From NCBI GenBank assembly GCA_963575745.1, contig CAUYUJ010022548.1, positions 417,416-481,415 of the forward strand: DNA of 64,000 nt. The letters are read 5' to 3'. A program made the translations under genes and the position numbers. The notes beneath the pieces were generated by a model that saw only the letters and a program-made list of their open reading frames with translations, had not been told where the DNA came from and ran no database searches. Positions 32,131 through 42,919 of this stretch are shown piece by piece (within the stretch, counting starts at the first letter, position 1; every line of letters begins with the position of its first letter). This DNA comes from Prorocentrum cordatum (Eukaryota; Sar; Dinophyceae; Prorocentrales; Prorocentraceae).

Positions 32131-33095
32131 ATCTACTCGCGCGAAGCATCTGGCATTATCCAGCTGGTGGAGGAGCGTCGGACCGCGAGGGGCTGCGCGG
32201 CGACGCCTGGGCCGCGTGCGCGCGGCCGCCCAGCCCCGCCTCTGCGTGCAGCCAAGACGCGGAAATCAGAAACCGCTCGGGCTGGGGAGGGGCTCGACGG
32301 TCCTTACACTTAGTAGGTCCTTCCATGGCTGTTTCTCCAGCGTCCCTCGTCCACGCAGGCGGGTTTGGGGTCAAAGAAGGGGCGTCGTTCCTTATTTGGC
32401 GTTCCTCCTTTCAGCGGCCCGACTGCAGTGCAATTTAGCATCAGGCCCTTGCAGTTTGACCCACCGCGGCAGTTTTAGGGACGCTTGTGGGGCACTCTCG
32501 TGCACTGCAACGTTTGGCCGCCCGCCGGTGTTGCGCATCAGAACGTCTGAGCGGGAGGATGCCGCGCGCGACGTTCGTGGCGCAGCTCAATGGCCACGTA
32601 AGGCGTTGCGCCGAAAGCATGGGACAGCCGCCGTCTAAACGGCAACGTCCAAACCGAGCAACGTACCGTATGTGAGAAGGGGTTGTGCCTCCAATGGCCC
32701 CGCTTGGGAAACGTTCGCCCCCCCTCCCTCCCCCACTTGCGCCCCCGCCATCGACGTTCACTTCATCGACGTCAATTCAGCACCCCTTGCAAGAGTGGTC
32801 CGACGATATGGCACGTCAGGCAGGCTCCCAGGAAATTTCGAGAAAACCTAACGGCCCACTTCCCCGCGACTCCTTCGCGCTCCTGGCCCAGGGCTCAGCG
32901 GACAGGTTTCGCACAGGAAGCGGTCGTGGAGAAAGCCCCAGGGAACCCCGCTTCCCGTGGGGCTCTTTTCTTTCGCGCCGCCCTCCTCTTCCTCTTGGTG
33001 CCTCCCTTTCGGCCCCCGGCCCCCTCTCGGGAGCGACGCGCGCTCGCGTGCACTCACGCGGGTTTCAGAAGAGCCCACTGCGCGAGCAGAACCCG
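32131..33095. other. No supported gene
   Basis: GC-rich sequence with overlapping short frames on both strands. A segment near 32360-32420 (GGGTCAAAGAAGGGGCG.. CGACTGCAGTGCA) loosely resembles 9250-9335. Confidence 0.3.
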
Positions 33096-33127
33096 AATCC
33101 GCCTGTAGGGGGACATGCCCGACCTAA
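33096..33127 (+). mobile_element. TIR element family, right end only
   Basis: TCCGCCTGTAGGGGGACATG then CCCGACCTAA. No left end is seen upstream. Confidence 0.7.
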
Positions 33128-33339
33128 CCCCAGTGCACCGCATCCTCCTTCCATGTTTCGCACCCAAGCGCCCGCCCCCCGAGCGGAGAAAAAAAGAAAA
33201 CAAACACACAAAAACATGGCGCGAGCATTCGCGACGCGAGGGCCACCTCGCGAAAACAGCGGGGGCAGACGCGCGCACTGGATCGGGCGTCCTCGCCACT
33301 TTCCCGCGCCTCTCCCCCCCCTTGGCCCCCTCTTCAATA

Positions 33340-33395
<56 letters not shown>
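33340..33395. repeat. (TC)n microsatellite
   Basis: Pure CT dinucleotide run of about 55 bp. Confidence 0.95.
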
Positions 33396-33399
<4 letters not shown>

Positions 33400-33468
33400 A
33401 TCGCGCTCTCGGTCACTTGCTCCCGCGGCGACGCCTGGCCACACTGGCCAACCCTTCCTGATGAGCTT

Positions 33469-33671
33469 GTTTTCCACCACCACCACCACCATATGTTGGA
33501 GGGGGGAGGAGGAGGAGGAGGAGGAGGAGGAGGAGGAGAGGAGGAGGAGGAGGAGGAGGAGGAGGAGGAGGAGGAGGAGGAGGAGGAGGAGGAGGAGGAG
33601 GAGCAGGAGGAGGAGGAGGAGGAGGAGGACCCCCCCTCCAACTTACGGTGGTGGTGGTGGTGGTGGAAAAC
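33469..33671. mobile_element. (GGA)n array enclosed by ~40-bp inverted arms
   Basis: Left arm 33469-33509 reads GTTTTCCACCACC.. CCATATGTTGGAGGGGGG. The right arm 33629-33671, reverse-complemented, reads the same with about three differences (an extra CAC unit and CGTAA for ATATG). Between them lies a 120-bp (GGA)n tract. The result is a long hairpin with a purine loop. It may be a foldback element in which a microsatellite expanded, or a fold-back product of replication. No ORF. Confidence 0.7.
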
Positions 33672-35254
33672 ACGCCCATATTTTCGTCCGACCCAGTGAC
33701 TTATCCACAGCCACCGCGGCAGGCGGTTGATGTGGATGTTGTTCGGGCCTCGGGCGGCGGGGGCAGATATACCCGCATCCAGCGCCCATCGAGGTCCACG
33801 AAGAGTCCCCAGGCGACTGCCATGGATAAGCCCCCGCCTCGGGAAGTGTGGCGAACTGGGGTCGCCCGCGCCCTGTTCCGCGCCCCCACCCCTCCGCCCC
33901 CCTCTCCGACATCGCGCTTTCGGTCGCCCGATCCCGCTTCGCTGCCTGGCCACGCCTGCCAGCTCTTCCCGCTCCAGGATGGCGATCGCGATCGCCGCGC
34001 CCGCCGCGCAGCATACTCGCGCGCCGTGCGCACTGCCTTGCGCGTGCTGGGGCGCGCCCCTCGCGTCCCGCGCTGCGGGCCCCTCGAGCTCCGCCGCGCG
34101 GAACGCACCCGGACCCCGAGCCTGCCCAGGCTCTGGAACAGGTGGCACACATGCCCTGGCTCTTGCACGCGGGAGGGCGAGGGCCAGGCGGGGTATCGCG
34201 TCTCACGTACTCCTTAATGCGCCCCCACCTCCCCACAGGGCTCAGCCGTGGGAGGGTGGCAGGACAGGCTTCCAGGTACCAGGCACCGCCTGATCTACAT
34301 CGAGTCAGTCAATCAGGCGGGGTCGGAGGGGGGGTTCTCGGGGTTATCCCGGTAATTCTCTTGCGGCCAGCATGATTCCGTGAGGAGGCAGGGGTCGGGT
34401 GGCCGAGGAGGCGGCGAGCGACCGAACGAACGATGGCGAAAATCAAGGCCACCGAGCTCTAGAACACAGTTGCGCCAAAAAAACAAAATCCCAGGCCTAT
34501 CCTACCCAGGCGCTAAGCCGACGCAAAGGACACATTTTATTCAGGTGCCACCCCTACCCAGGCTTCGAACCGATCCAAGCTCGGAACCCACCCAGACCCC
34601 GCACCGACCCAGGCTCCAAACCCGCACATGCTCCGAATTCACAGAGGGGTTCGAGCTCACCCAGACCCCTCATGAACCCAGGTTCCAAGCGCACGCGGTC
34701 TCCGCACCTACCCGGGCACCCAGGCCTCGAACCTACCTGGGCTGATGGTTCACATGTTGTTCTTCGGGTGGTGCGGATGATGTTGGCGGTTGTCGTTGCT
34801 GGCGCTGCCGTTCTCCCTGCTGGCGTTGGCTGCCAGGCGCGTTTGTGATCAATCTTGCGCGCGTTGCGCGGCGTCGGCGCCTGCGGCGCGCGTCGACTGG
34901 GCGCGACCGCGGCATGAGTCACCCTCGCGCCGCGCGGTTTTGGCGGGGCGTCCTGCGCTTCAGAGGCAAACTTGCCGTCGCGCGCGCGCGCGCCGAGCGC
35001 CCGAGCGGAGCGTCGCGCCCCGTGGGCGGCAGCTCGCCGACGGGGCCGCGTGCCCCGGGGGGCGATCCCCGCTCTGGCCCCGCGCTCCAGGTGCGGAGCC
35101 TTGCGCTCCGCGCGGCGCTCCCCCCGCGCTCGGGGGCCCGGCGCGCGCCCGTCGACGTCGATTTGCCCAGCTCCGCGCGCTGTCGCTCTTCGCTCCGCGC
35201 GCGGAGCTGCGCCCCTGGGCCGCGGAGCCCCGCTCCCCGCGCGGCCGATGATGT
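33672..35254. other. GC-rich stretch with short degenerate repeats
   Basis: No supported gene. At 34540-34745 a ~24-bp degenerate unit (CCCAGGCTTCGAACC, ACCCAGACCCCGCACC, ACCCAGGCTCCAAACC) repeats about eight times. Sequence at 34850-35250 is extremely GC-rich with long frames on both strands. Confidence 0.4.
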
Positions 35255-35442
35255 TGGTGGTGGTGGTGGTGGAGGGGGAGGAGGAGGAGGAGGAGGAGGA
35301 GGAGGAGGTGGAGGAGGAGGAGGAGGAGGAGGAAAAGGAGGAGGAGGAGGAGGAGGAGGAGGAGGAGCAGGAGGAGCAGGAGGAGGAGGTGGAGGAGGAG
35401 GAGGAGGAGGAGGAGGAGGTGGTGGTGGTGGAGCAGAAGGAG
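35255..35442. repeat. (GGT)n-(GGA)n microsatellite
   Basis: GGT units, a long GGA run with GCA and GTG interruptions, then GGT units again. Confidence 0.95.
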
Positions 35443-35703
35443 GAGGGTACTGAGGGTACTGATGATCCGGGGTGGGTTCACACCCCCTGGCACACAGGCC
35501 GAAAGCAGGAGGCTAGCCTATGCTATCCTCCTCATCCCAATCCGCCGAAACGTCCTCCCGACGGCGCTGGTCACTCTCCCAAGCAACAAGCGTCTCGGGG
35601 GTAGCGAAACCATGCAAGTTCGCAATCAGTTGGGGTGACAAGGCCGGAAGCTTAGCGATCGCTGAGGTCGGGAGAGGATCACCCTCGGCCGCTACTGGTG
35701 CCT

Positions 35704-37398
35704 CTAAAGCTTCGCTGTAGGACCCGCATCCCAACCAGCACCACCCCCAACAGGCTCAAAGCCAAGCAAAGGACCCCAAACAGCCTTCGTCTCGTCTGTC
35801 GGGCCAAACGGGGTACCCACAGTGGCTTTACCCAATTTATGGCCTGGGAACAGACCGCGCTTTAAACGGGACCTCTGGGTCTTATACCCCGAATGGGAGG
35901 ATCCTTTGCAGTTAGATTGAAGGCCTCCCCGCGCACTCTGATGCGCCGAAGCCCCACAGCACTTACAAAAAATAATGTCATCAAGAGCTGCACCGTCCTC
36001 TGCCTGGACCGTGGCCTGGACGATGGAATGGCCTCTAAGCACCCAGGGAACACCAGAAACCTGGAGGAAGTCCCTGGGGGCAGGATGAGGCGGAGGCGGA
36101 GGGGGAGGAAGGGCAGAACCCATAGCCCCCATGGCCCTGGGATCCCGCTCAAAAGGCCTCACACCCGCCCCTTGGCAAGCCTCCTGGAGGTCCTGCGAAA
36201 ACTCATCCTCGAATTCAATATCCGCTGTACCGGCAATGCCGTCAGAATCAGGTTGCTCCAGGGACCCGAAGGCAGCCTGGGCACGTCCATGCCACAAAGC
36301 ACAGTCTCTGACAATTCGCTTACAACCTGAAACAAACAAGGGCCAGCGCTCAGGAATTGCCCAGAGCTTTGCCCCCTGCTTGGCAGATTTGTCTGCCATC
36401 CGGTTGCCTCGAATAAGCCAGGTATCATGATCAGTTATTGCATCAGCCTCGGACTGGTGGGCTTTCACTTTACAGACTGACGCTCGGCGACCTATGCTGG
36501 CCCACCATTCAGTCCAGTTGTGGCGCCGAGGGTTATCATAAGATAAAGCTGTGCCAGCATTTTGCGCGCACTCAACAAGACCTCGAGGGGGTCTTCGGCA
36601 TTCCATTCAGAGAAGCGGCTAAGCATGCAGAGGGCGTAGTCCTCCCCGTCCCTTGCAACCTGGGCTGGGGCAAACCAAAAAGGAACTGCACCATACATTG
36701 CTGCAACGAGCTGGCCTGCGGGGTCTATGGCCACAACAGCCCACCCCGCTCGGCTGAGCCCTTCGTGGGCTGTGTTGAAAGCGGACCCGTCCACGAAGAC
36801 TTTGACCGAAAACTTCCACCCAGGAACCACCCTCACGAAACGCAGCCAGTTTTCTTCGGGAGCTTCGTGGCGGGGGAAGGCGCGACTCGGCGACGGCCAT
36901 AGGCAGCGGGAAAACATTTCGCCGTAATATTCGTTGAGGCCCCTGACAAAATCAACGGCCTGCATAATATGTGGCGGGCACAGCTCCCGTCTGACCAGGA
37001 GCAGCCTGGGACACTCGTAAAATCGATGGAAGAGGGTGCCACGAGCACCACAGTAAGCGCACTGATCATGCAGAGCCTACCCATGAGAATGCAATCGAGC
37101 TTGAAACCAGTGGCTACCACCGACCAGCGACCTGATAGCCGCGCACATGTGAGCCGTCCACCCTACTGTGTGCTCCCTGGCAAGCACGGCCGAGACAGGC
37201 GCCCAATGGAGAGGCGAGATCCAAGCGCCCTCCATCCGCCGAAGGGCCGCCACATCAGAAGCCGCCAATGCCGACTCCCGAGCAAGATCCACGGCGAAAG
37301 CAGTTGAGAAAAGGTGGAGATCAAAATCACCGTGAAACGGGTCCCGATAGACCGAAGCACTGGGCAGTGTGGCCCCGATTCTGGCCAGAGAAAGCAGC
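35704..37398 (-). pseudogene. LINE remnant: zinc knuckle, RNase H and C-terminal ribbon
   Basis: Read on the minus strand from about 37398. SVYRDPFHGDFDLHLFSTAF, then DLARESALAASDVAALRRME and HWAPVSAVLAREHTVGWTAH precede an in-frame TAG (37077-37079) and a zinc motif C-A-Y-C-G-A-R-G-T-L-F-H-R-F-Y-E-C (about 37011-37061). RNase H follows: KVFVDGSAFN with the first Asp at 36789-36791, GEDYALCMLSRFSE, a frameshift near 36600, SVCKVKAHQSEADAITDHDT and GNRMADKSAKQGA with the last Asp at 36391-36393. The tail ends IIFCKCCGASAHQSARGGLQ, SNCKG. One stop and one frameshift are the only lesions, so this copy is younger than the element at 11.7 kb, of the same RNase H lineage. The RT itself is missing, with a (GGA)n tract upstream at 37412-37500. 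Confidence 0.8.
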
Positions 37399-37411
37399 GC
37401 CGCCTAGAGCA

Positions 37412-37500
37412 GGAGGAGGAGGAGGTGGTGGTGGTGGTGGTGGTGGGGGAGGAGGAGGAGGAGGAGGAGGAGGAGGAGGAGGAGGAGGAGGAGGAGGAGG
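37412..37500. repeat. (GGA)n/(GGT)n microsatellite with (AAGC)n tail
   Basis: GGA, GGT then GGA units, followed by AGCAAGCAAGCAAGC at 37501-37519. It sits at the 5' end of the RNase H remnant. Confidence 0.95.
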
Positions 37501-37519
37501 AGCAAGCAAGCAAGCAAGC

Positions 37520-38530
37520 AATAACCATAGGACCCATGAAAGTGCTACATATCACGCACAGCCAAAAAGTTGGATCTAGGTGGCCTCAAATGGCAGCCTC
37601 CTCAAGGGTCACTCCCGCGGGCGGGGCACGCACAGGCCCAGCGACCGCCCAGTGAGGCGATAGCCTCTCGGGGGCCGGTGGCGCTGCCCGTCCATAGCAA
37701 GAAACCAACTCAGAGCTAGGGGACTACCCCCCTCCCCCTCCCACGCCCTCTCGGTTTGGCTCGGGGTCTAGGAACGAAAACTCGACCGGCGTCTTCTGCA
37801 ACGCCTTCTAAAACATGCTGGTCAGTGCTACTTATGTGTGAGAACAGGCAGCGCTAATTATGTGTGAGAACAGGCAGCCTTACTTCCGAAACAACGCCCC
37901 TCACCTCAGAAGGACCCCCTCCCAAAACTCCGCGGGCCTGGAGCTCGAGGTATCGAACGCTACCTGAAAACGCCGCGGGCACAGGGTGCCGACTCTGGGG
38001 AATCCGATTCCCACCTCTGGCAGGTCCCGGGTATTGCATTGGCGGCGCGCGGACGGGCTCACGAGCAGGCGGCCTCACTCCTCGCACCTCAGGAACTCCC
38101 CCCCCAGGCTGCAAAGTCAGCGGATCCGCCGGCACAGCCTCCTGGTGGAAGTCGCGCGCCGGCAGCGTTGCGACGCCATGATCCGATGGAGCCGAACCAG
38201 AGCACGCCGGCGCCGTTACGAAACCCAGCTGGCGTTGCCCAGGTGGTTCAGATGCGGGGCGCGCCAGCGCCGTTACGACACCCGGCGCCGTTACGGCACT
38301 TTGCCGGCCTTTTTCCAGTGGATCTGAAGCCGAGGGCGAAGATGCCGGAATATGCTGCAGGCCTCCAGGACCAGATGAAGACGAACCGCCTCCATGCAAA
38401 GACGATGCCACGAATTGTGAAGATAGTGCAGGCCATGCCCACTCCACGGATGACAATGCCACTGGTGTAGAGGATGCTGAGCCCAATGCCCCCGTAGCAC
38501 ACGATGGTGCCGTCGCCATGCATGGCACCC
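37520..38530. other. No confident gene; tail of LER-family locus
   Basis: A 27-bp unit TTATGTGTGAGAACAGGCAGC is doubled at 37832-37880. On the minus strand a frame from 38530 to 37857 stays open (Ala/Pro/Ser-rich) after the ORF at 38531 ends. It has no recognisable domain and I do not call it. Confidence 0.35.
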
Positions 38531-39214
38531 CTACTTCCCCTCCAGACGCGCCAAGAGCTTGGCTGCGTCTCTCTCCAAAGCTCCGCGCGGAGCTGCGCCG
38601 TATTTGCGCACGGCCTTGATGTGGGTCATATACGCGATGATCGCCTCCTCGAGCGGCTTGTGGCTGGCGTCCACGGCCAGCGTCAGGCGCATGAACTCGG
38701 GCTTCCCCTCCTTCTTGCGCGTGGGCCTCACGCGGCACGCGCGCACCTGGCTGGCAATCGAGTGCACGTCGGACGCCACCACGACCTTGTTCCAGTACTC
38801 CTCCACGGTCGTACGCACGGCCTGCGGCGTGGTCGCGTCGCCGCCGATGGCCTTGAGGATCGCCGCCCACACCTGGACGAACGGCGGGCCCATGTCCTGA
38901 TCGATGCTCTCCTGCTTGCGCCGCTGTGCCTCCGCGTGGTACGCCTGCCCAGCGCGCTGGGCCGCCACGACGACCGAGGCCTCGGCCGGCACCAACCACG
39001 TGAGGAAGACGACTCCGCAGACATCCCGGAGCTCCGCGGCGTTGCTCAGCGAGAGGCGCGTGAGGATTGCCACGAGCGCCTTCAGCAGCGCCTTCTCGCC
39101 TTTCCCGCCCGCCTCCCGCTCCGCGTCCGCCACGATGCTCCGCGCGCGCTTGGCCGACGGCTCCTCCTGGTCGCCCACCACGCCTGGCAGCATCCACGCC
39201 GGTGCTTGGTCCAT
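38531..39214 (-). CDS. LER-family protein, retrotransposon-associated (228 codons)
   Basis: Uninterrupted minus-strand frame. I chose the ATG at 39214 (MDQAPAWMLPGVVGDQEEPS); the frame is open without Met to about 39277. After a basic/acidic segment (AKRARSIVADAEREAGGKGE) it reads ALLKALVAILTRLSLSNAAE, LRDVCGVVFLTWLVPAEASV, a mid region with GPPFVQVWAAILKAI, and a C-terminus PEFMRLTLAVDASHKPLEEA, KYGAAPRGALERDAAKLLAR. The ending motif G-A-A-P-x3-LER is shared with fragments at 50218, 55187 and 59918. From memory this is a multicopy dinoflagellate family found beside LINEs; its biochemical role is unknown to me. It follows C2H2 fingers on the same strand, so it may be an accessory ORF of the same element or the ORF1 of a neighbour. 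This is the only intact-looking coding frame I would defend in the window. Confidence 0.6.
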   Translation of the reverse strand: MDQAPAWMLPGVVGDQEEPSAKRARSIVADAEREAGGKGEKALLKALVAILTRLSLSNAAELRDVCGVVFLTWLVPAEASVVVAAQRAGQAYHAEAQRRKQESIDQDMGPPFVQVWAAILKAIGGDATTPQAVRTTVEEYWNKVVVASDVHSIASQVRACRVRPTRKKEGKPEFMRLTLAVDASHKPLEEAIIAYMTHIKAVRKYGAAPRGALERDAAKLLARLEGK

Positions 39215-39239
39215 GCCGGGAGCGCACCTGCGGTCAAGG

Positions 39240-39548
39240 TACCAGGTGAGTGCGTAAATGTGCCTGCAGATCTGCAAAAACGCCTGCGGAGTACGGACAG
39301 ACAGGACAAGATCAACTCGCTGGAATCCTGGGCTCCTCCAGATTTCGAGTGGTATCCACTGGGCAGTACCCCCGAGCTACACTGGCCGCAAGATGTCGAC
39401 GTGCCGTGGATTCGAAGGCAAAGACACTCCCACAGACGCAGCATTGATTTGATACACATAAAACGTGGGCTAGAGATTGAAACCCATGGTGGGCAATAAG
39501 GTGCGTGTGCAGCGCTCGTCGGTCCTGGAGGCAACTACCACATATCCG
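39240..39548 (-). pseudogene. Three C2H2 zinc fingers from a LINE C-terminus
   Basis: One minus-strand frame reads QLRICGSCLQDRRALHTHLI, AHHGF, then NQCCVCGSVFAFESTARRHL, AASVARGYCPVDTTRNLEEP, RIPAS, a stop (39314-39316), and SCPVCPYSAGVFADLQAHLR, THLV. The spacing CxxC..HxxxH/HL identifies three C2H2-like fingers. In dinoflagellate LINEs of the YADD type such fingers follow the RT, so this is very likely the continuation of the RT at 40444-41890, now separated by the 73-bp satellite. The single TGA would truncate the last finger. Confidence 0.65.
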
Positions 39549-39774
39549 TAACTGCTTCGCCCCCTGCCGCCGGCCCCCTCTCTCGGAGAATGGGCCATGG
39601 AAGAGCTAAGTCATGAGGCCTTGGCGCTGTCGTGAAGCAGTATCGAAACTTCATGCGAAGCCGATTCGCAATCAGCAAAACCAACTGATCACAAGAGGGG
39701 TTACCACACCTGGCGATTGGTAAGACGTGTATGGTTTACGGGCTTGGTTACCACACCTTGCGATTAAAGGGCCG

Positions 39775-40275
39775 ATGCCAAATCCCCTGTGTTTTTGGAC
39801 CCTGACCCCACGGATCTGCATAAGGGGTGGCGCCGAATTTCAGAAATGTGGTAAATCCCCTGTGTTTTTGGACCCTGACCCCGCGGATCTGCGTGAGGGG
39901 TGGCACCGAATTTCAGAAATGTGGCAAATCCCCTTTGTTTTTGGACCCTGACCCCGCGGATCTGCGTGAGGGGTGGCACCGAATTTCAGAAATGTGGCAA
40001 ATCCCTTGTGTTTTTGGACCCTGACCCCGCGGATCTGCGTGAGGGGTGGCACCGAATTTCAGAAATGTGGCAAATCCCCTGTGTTTTTGGACCCTGACCC
40101 CGCGGATCTGCGTGAGGGGTGGCACCGAATTTCAGAAATGTGGCAAATCCCCTGTGTTTTTGGACCCTGACCCCGCGGATCTGCGTGAGGGGTGGCACCG
40201 AATTTCAGAAATGTGGCAAATCCCATGTGTTTTTGGACCCTGACCCCGCGGATCTGCGTGAGGGGTGTAGATTTC
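39775..40275. repeat. 73-bp tandem satellite, about 6.8 units
   Basis: The unit contains AAATCCCCTGTGTTTTTGGA, CCCTGACCCCGCGGATCTGC and GTGAGGGGTGGCACCGAATT. Spacing is exactly 73 bp (39853, 39926, 39999, 40072, 40145, 40218), with only scattered single-base differences, so the array is young. 73 is not a multiple of three, so each small frame repeats with a shift. The array splits the LINE between its RT and its zinc fingers. Confidence 0.95.
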
Positions 40276-40443
40276 GAGCCCCCCCAGCAATTCAGACAAC
40301 GCGCCCAGGAGACGCTAAAAAATCTGGTTTGGGCCTCCCCCCCTCGCGCGGTCAATCAACTAGTTACAGTAACCAGCAAGAAGCAGAACTGTAACACTGG
40401 AAACTACAGGCTACAACTGGTACAGGAAACTGCGAACCCGCGC

Positions 40444-41890
40444 CTACAGCCTGGTGGCCCCACAAGGGGGCCGGCGGACTTCCCCAGACTCCAGCACGAG
40501 CGTGCACACGAAAAGCGCCTCCTCCCCCCCATCCTCGATGACTTCCACAGGCCCCGGAGACGACGCTCGGGTGGAGGGTGGAGGAATGGCCACCGATAGT
40601 GCGTGAGAGCGTAATTGACGAACGTCAACCCTGCAAAACGCCTCCTGGAACTCAGGCTCCGAGAATACTAACCAATAGCGTTCCTGCAATCTTTCCAAGA
40701 ACTCTGCCCCCTCATCCAAACAGCTGAGACTCGCAATGTCGTCCCGCACCCTTCTTCCGCATGGAGAAAGAGACGATGACAACCTTCCGCTGTGGAACAC
40801 CTTGGGGGGGCAATCGTGGAAAGTGCCAAACAAGACTGCGATTTCTTGCCCATGGGCGCCAGGTCGCAAAGCCAGTTCTTGCCAGAATCTGAGGCGCGAA
40901 TGCGCGCTTCGACGTCAAGTGGCGCAAGCCTCCACCATTTCAGTACCTCTGAGGATCTCACGGATCGTGGGTGGGGCCCCTCCCAACAACACGCCCTACC
41001 GAGCATGGCACGACGGGCATAACCGGCGACGACGCTGGACAGCCGCTGGAGTTCCCTGTCCGTTGGTAAGAAGCACTCAATCCCCGTAGGCGCCACGTTA
41101 TAGAGTTTACAGATAACCAGACATCGACGCAGTCTGTGCGGAACGCTGCGTAAAACCCAACAACCACCCATGGAATGCCAAGAAGAGCGAAGAGCCTGGA
41201 TACGTGCTGCAAGCTCGGGGCCATAACGCTCAGGTACACTCCCCATTATAACCCCCAAGCTGCGAATTGTACGAGCAGGACGTCCAGGGAATACAAGCGC
41301 ACCCCCTTTCAAATCCCAGAACATCCCTCCCGCTCCCCGCCAGTGCACATGCAGTAAAGTATCTTGCGTGGTAAGATTCTGGCAGTACCCTACCAGCGCA
41401 AGGACATCGTCTAAGTCGGCATTTGAACGCATACTACACTCCACCAGCTTCGCACAAGAGAAATAACGAGGCACCACCAACTTCTTGGTGAGATCATCCG
41501 CGTACTTCGTGAGGGAGCAATCGACCTTTTCTGGAGAGAAGGGCAATCGTACATTGAGCACCTCGGGGGCCGGGTCCCAGCTCCTCTGCGCCTCTGTCCA
41601 AAGCTCTACCGGACTCAGGAACGATCGCACGAACGAGTTGACAGCGAACCCGTCCCCCCCCCCCCCATCAAGCCGCCGCACTGTGGAGAAAGACACACAT
41701 CCCCGTCATGGGCCCCGACCCGGATAGACGCATACTGGAGACGCTGGAAACCGAAGCCTGTCTCGTGCTCCCGAAACAGGGACCGCACAGCACCGCAGAG
41801 AGGAGGAGGGCGCGCGAGCGGGGGGCGTTCCCCTGCGCCCCGCAGCCCTCGCGTGGAGCCCCACTGCCCCCCCGCAGGGCCCAGGGCCAG
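40444..41890 (-). pseudogene. LINE reverse transcriptase (YADD), 5'-truncated
   Basis: Minus strand. A motif B-like segment (STRGLRGAGERPPLARPPLC, GAVRSLFREHE) near 41750-41860 shifts frame to NVRLPFSPEKVDCSLTKYAD with the catalytic YADD at 41493-41504. It continues ARTIRSLGVIMGSVPERYGP, ELAARIQALRSSWHSMGGCW, RRCLVICKLYNVAPTGIECF and LKWWRLAPLDVEARIRASDS. Another frameshift near 40860 leads to EFLERLQERYWLVFSEPEFQ, EAFCRVDVRQLRSHALSVAI and a Glu-rich end. Palm, thumb and connector are therefore all recognisable; motif A and the endonuclease are absent. A minus-strand frame at 42000-42150 with CPRCLHEFTCSRTSQHERRH may be an unrelated finger. This RT lineage differs from that at 20.5 kb. Confidence 0.8.
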
Positions 41891-42239
41891 GGCCCGTCTC
41901 CTGTCAAGCTGGTCGGGAATCCTTTCGAAAAATACAACTCAAACGCACGCCAAACTTGGCATCGATCGGACGTGCGCAAGTGGCCGTGTCTCGGGGTGGC
42001 ATTTCGAGGCACCTCGCAACGGCGGCACAGATGTAACGCCTGGGGCGGGCCTGTGCCGCCGTTCATGTTGCGATGTCCGACTGCATGTGAATTCATGCAG
42101 GCATCTCGGGCACCTCCCTTCGGGTTGTGTCGCCCAGGTGTTCTGTCCAGGCACAAAAAAAGAGACTATAGTTGTTTATTCAATAAATTTTGCCGATCGG
42201 CGCGGGCCCTCGCCCCCCCCCCCCAAGGAGCAGATCTCT

Positions 42240-42382
42240 TGGCTGTTTTCTGGTGCCTGTTTCGAGCAGGTGGAGCGTCCCCCATAGGACGCGCGGTTCC
42301 AAACAATCGCACTAAGCAGAGGTCCGGAGCCGGACCCCCCCCCCTCCCCCCTCCTTCCGCCAAGTGCCGAAACGCCGCATCA
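42240..42382. repeat. Dispersed repeat C, copy 2
   Basis: GGCTGTTTTCTGGTGCCTGT, TCGAGCAGGTGGAGCGTCCC, the C-tract and CCGAAACGCCG match 419-556. Confidence 0.7.
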
Positions 42383-42919
42383 AAAAACCGTCCACTTGTT
42401 TCTATCCACGAGGGCCCGCGAGGAGCACTTTTAGGCCATCTTGCGAAGCAGGCGCGCGCGCGAAGCCGAAGCGTGCACGGGGGAACCGACGTCCGAGCGG
42501 CGGCGAGTCGAGGCGCTCCCGGAGGCATCCCGCGCTCAGCCAGGCAGGCCAGGAAGCCGCCGCGCGACTTACAAGTAGGGAGGCGCGTCCCGCCGGGGGC
42601 GCGGGCACCGACGGGGCTCCTTGCGCGTCGCGCCCCCGGGCCTGGGCGCGGGGGGGCCGCCTCTCTCTCACCACCCACCAAAGCACCCCAACCCAACCCG
42701 AAGGCTCAGATTTACCCTCGATTTCTGGTGGGGGGGGGTCCGGGAACATTTAAAAAACACATGTGGAGCCCATACCCCCCCCAACCCGAAATTCGGGTCT
42801 TCGGGTTGGGCTGGGGTAGTCTGGTAGGTAGTCTCTCTCTCTCTCTTTTCCGGGCGGCGGCGTGGCATGGAGCGGCGCGCTCGACGGGCCTGCGAGCGCC
42901 CGCAAACTTCAAGGCGTAC
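42383..42919. other. No supported gene
   Basis: GC-rich, with inverted AACCCGAAATTCGGGTCTTC GGGTT at 42782-42808 and a (CT) run at 42832-42847. A long plus-strand frame through 41708-43039 mirrors the antisense of the RT and runs into repeats, so it is not called. Confidence 0.35.

Noticed and set aside
33054-34148. 364-codon minus frame rich in Ser, Pro and His
   Set aside because: It is read through GGA, CAC and TC microsatellites.
34540-34745. TTCGAA-like words suggesting tRNA T-arms
   Set aside because: No cloverleaf can be formed; they belong to a 24-bp degenerate repeat.
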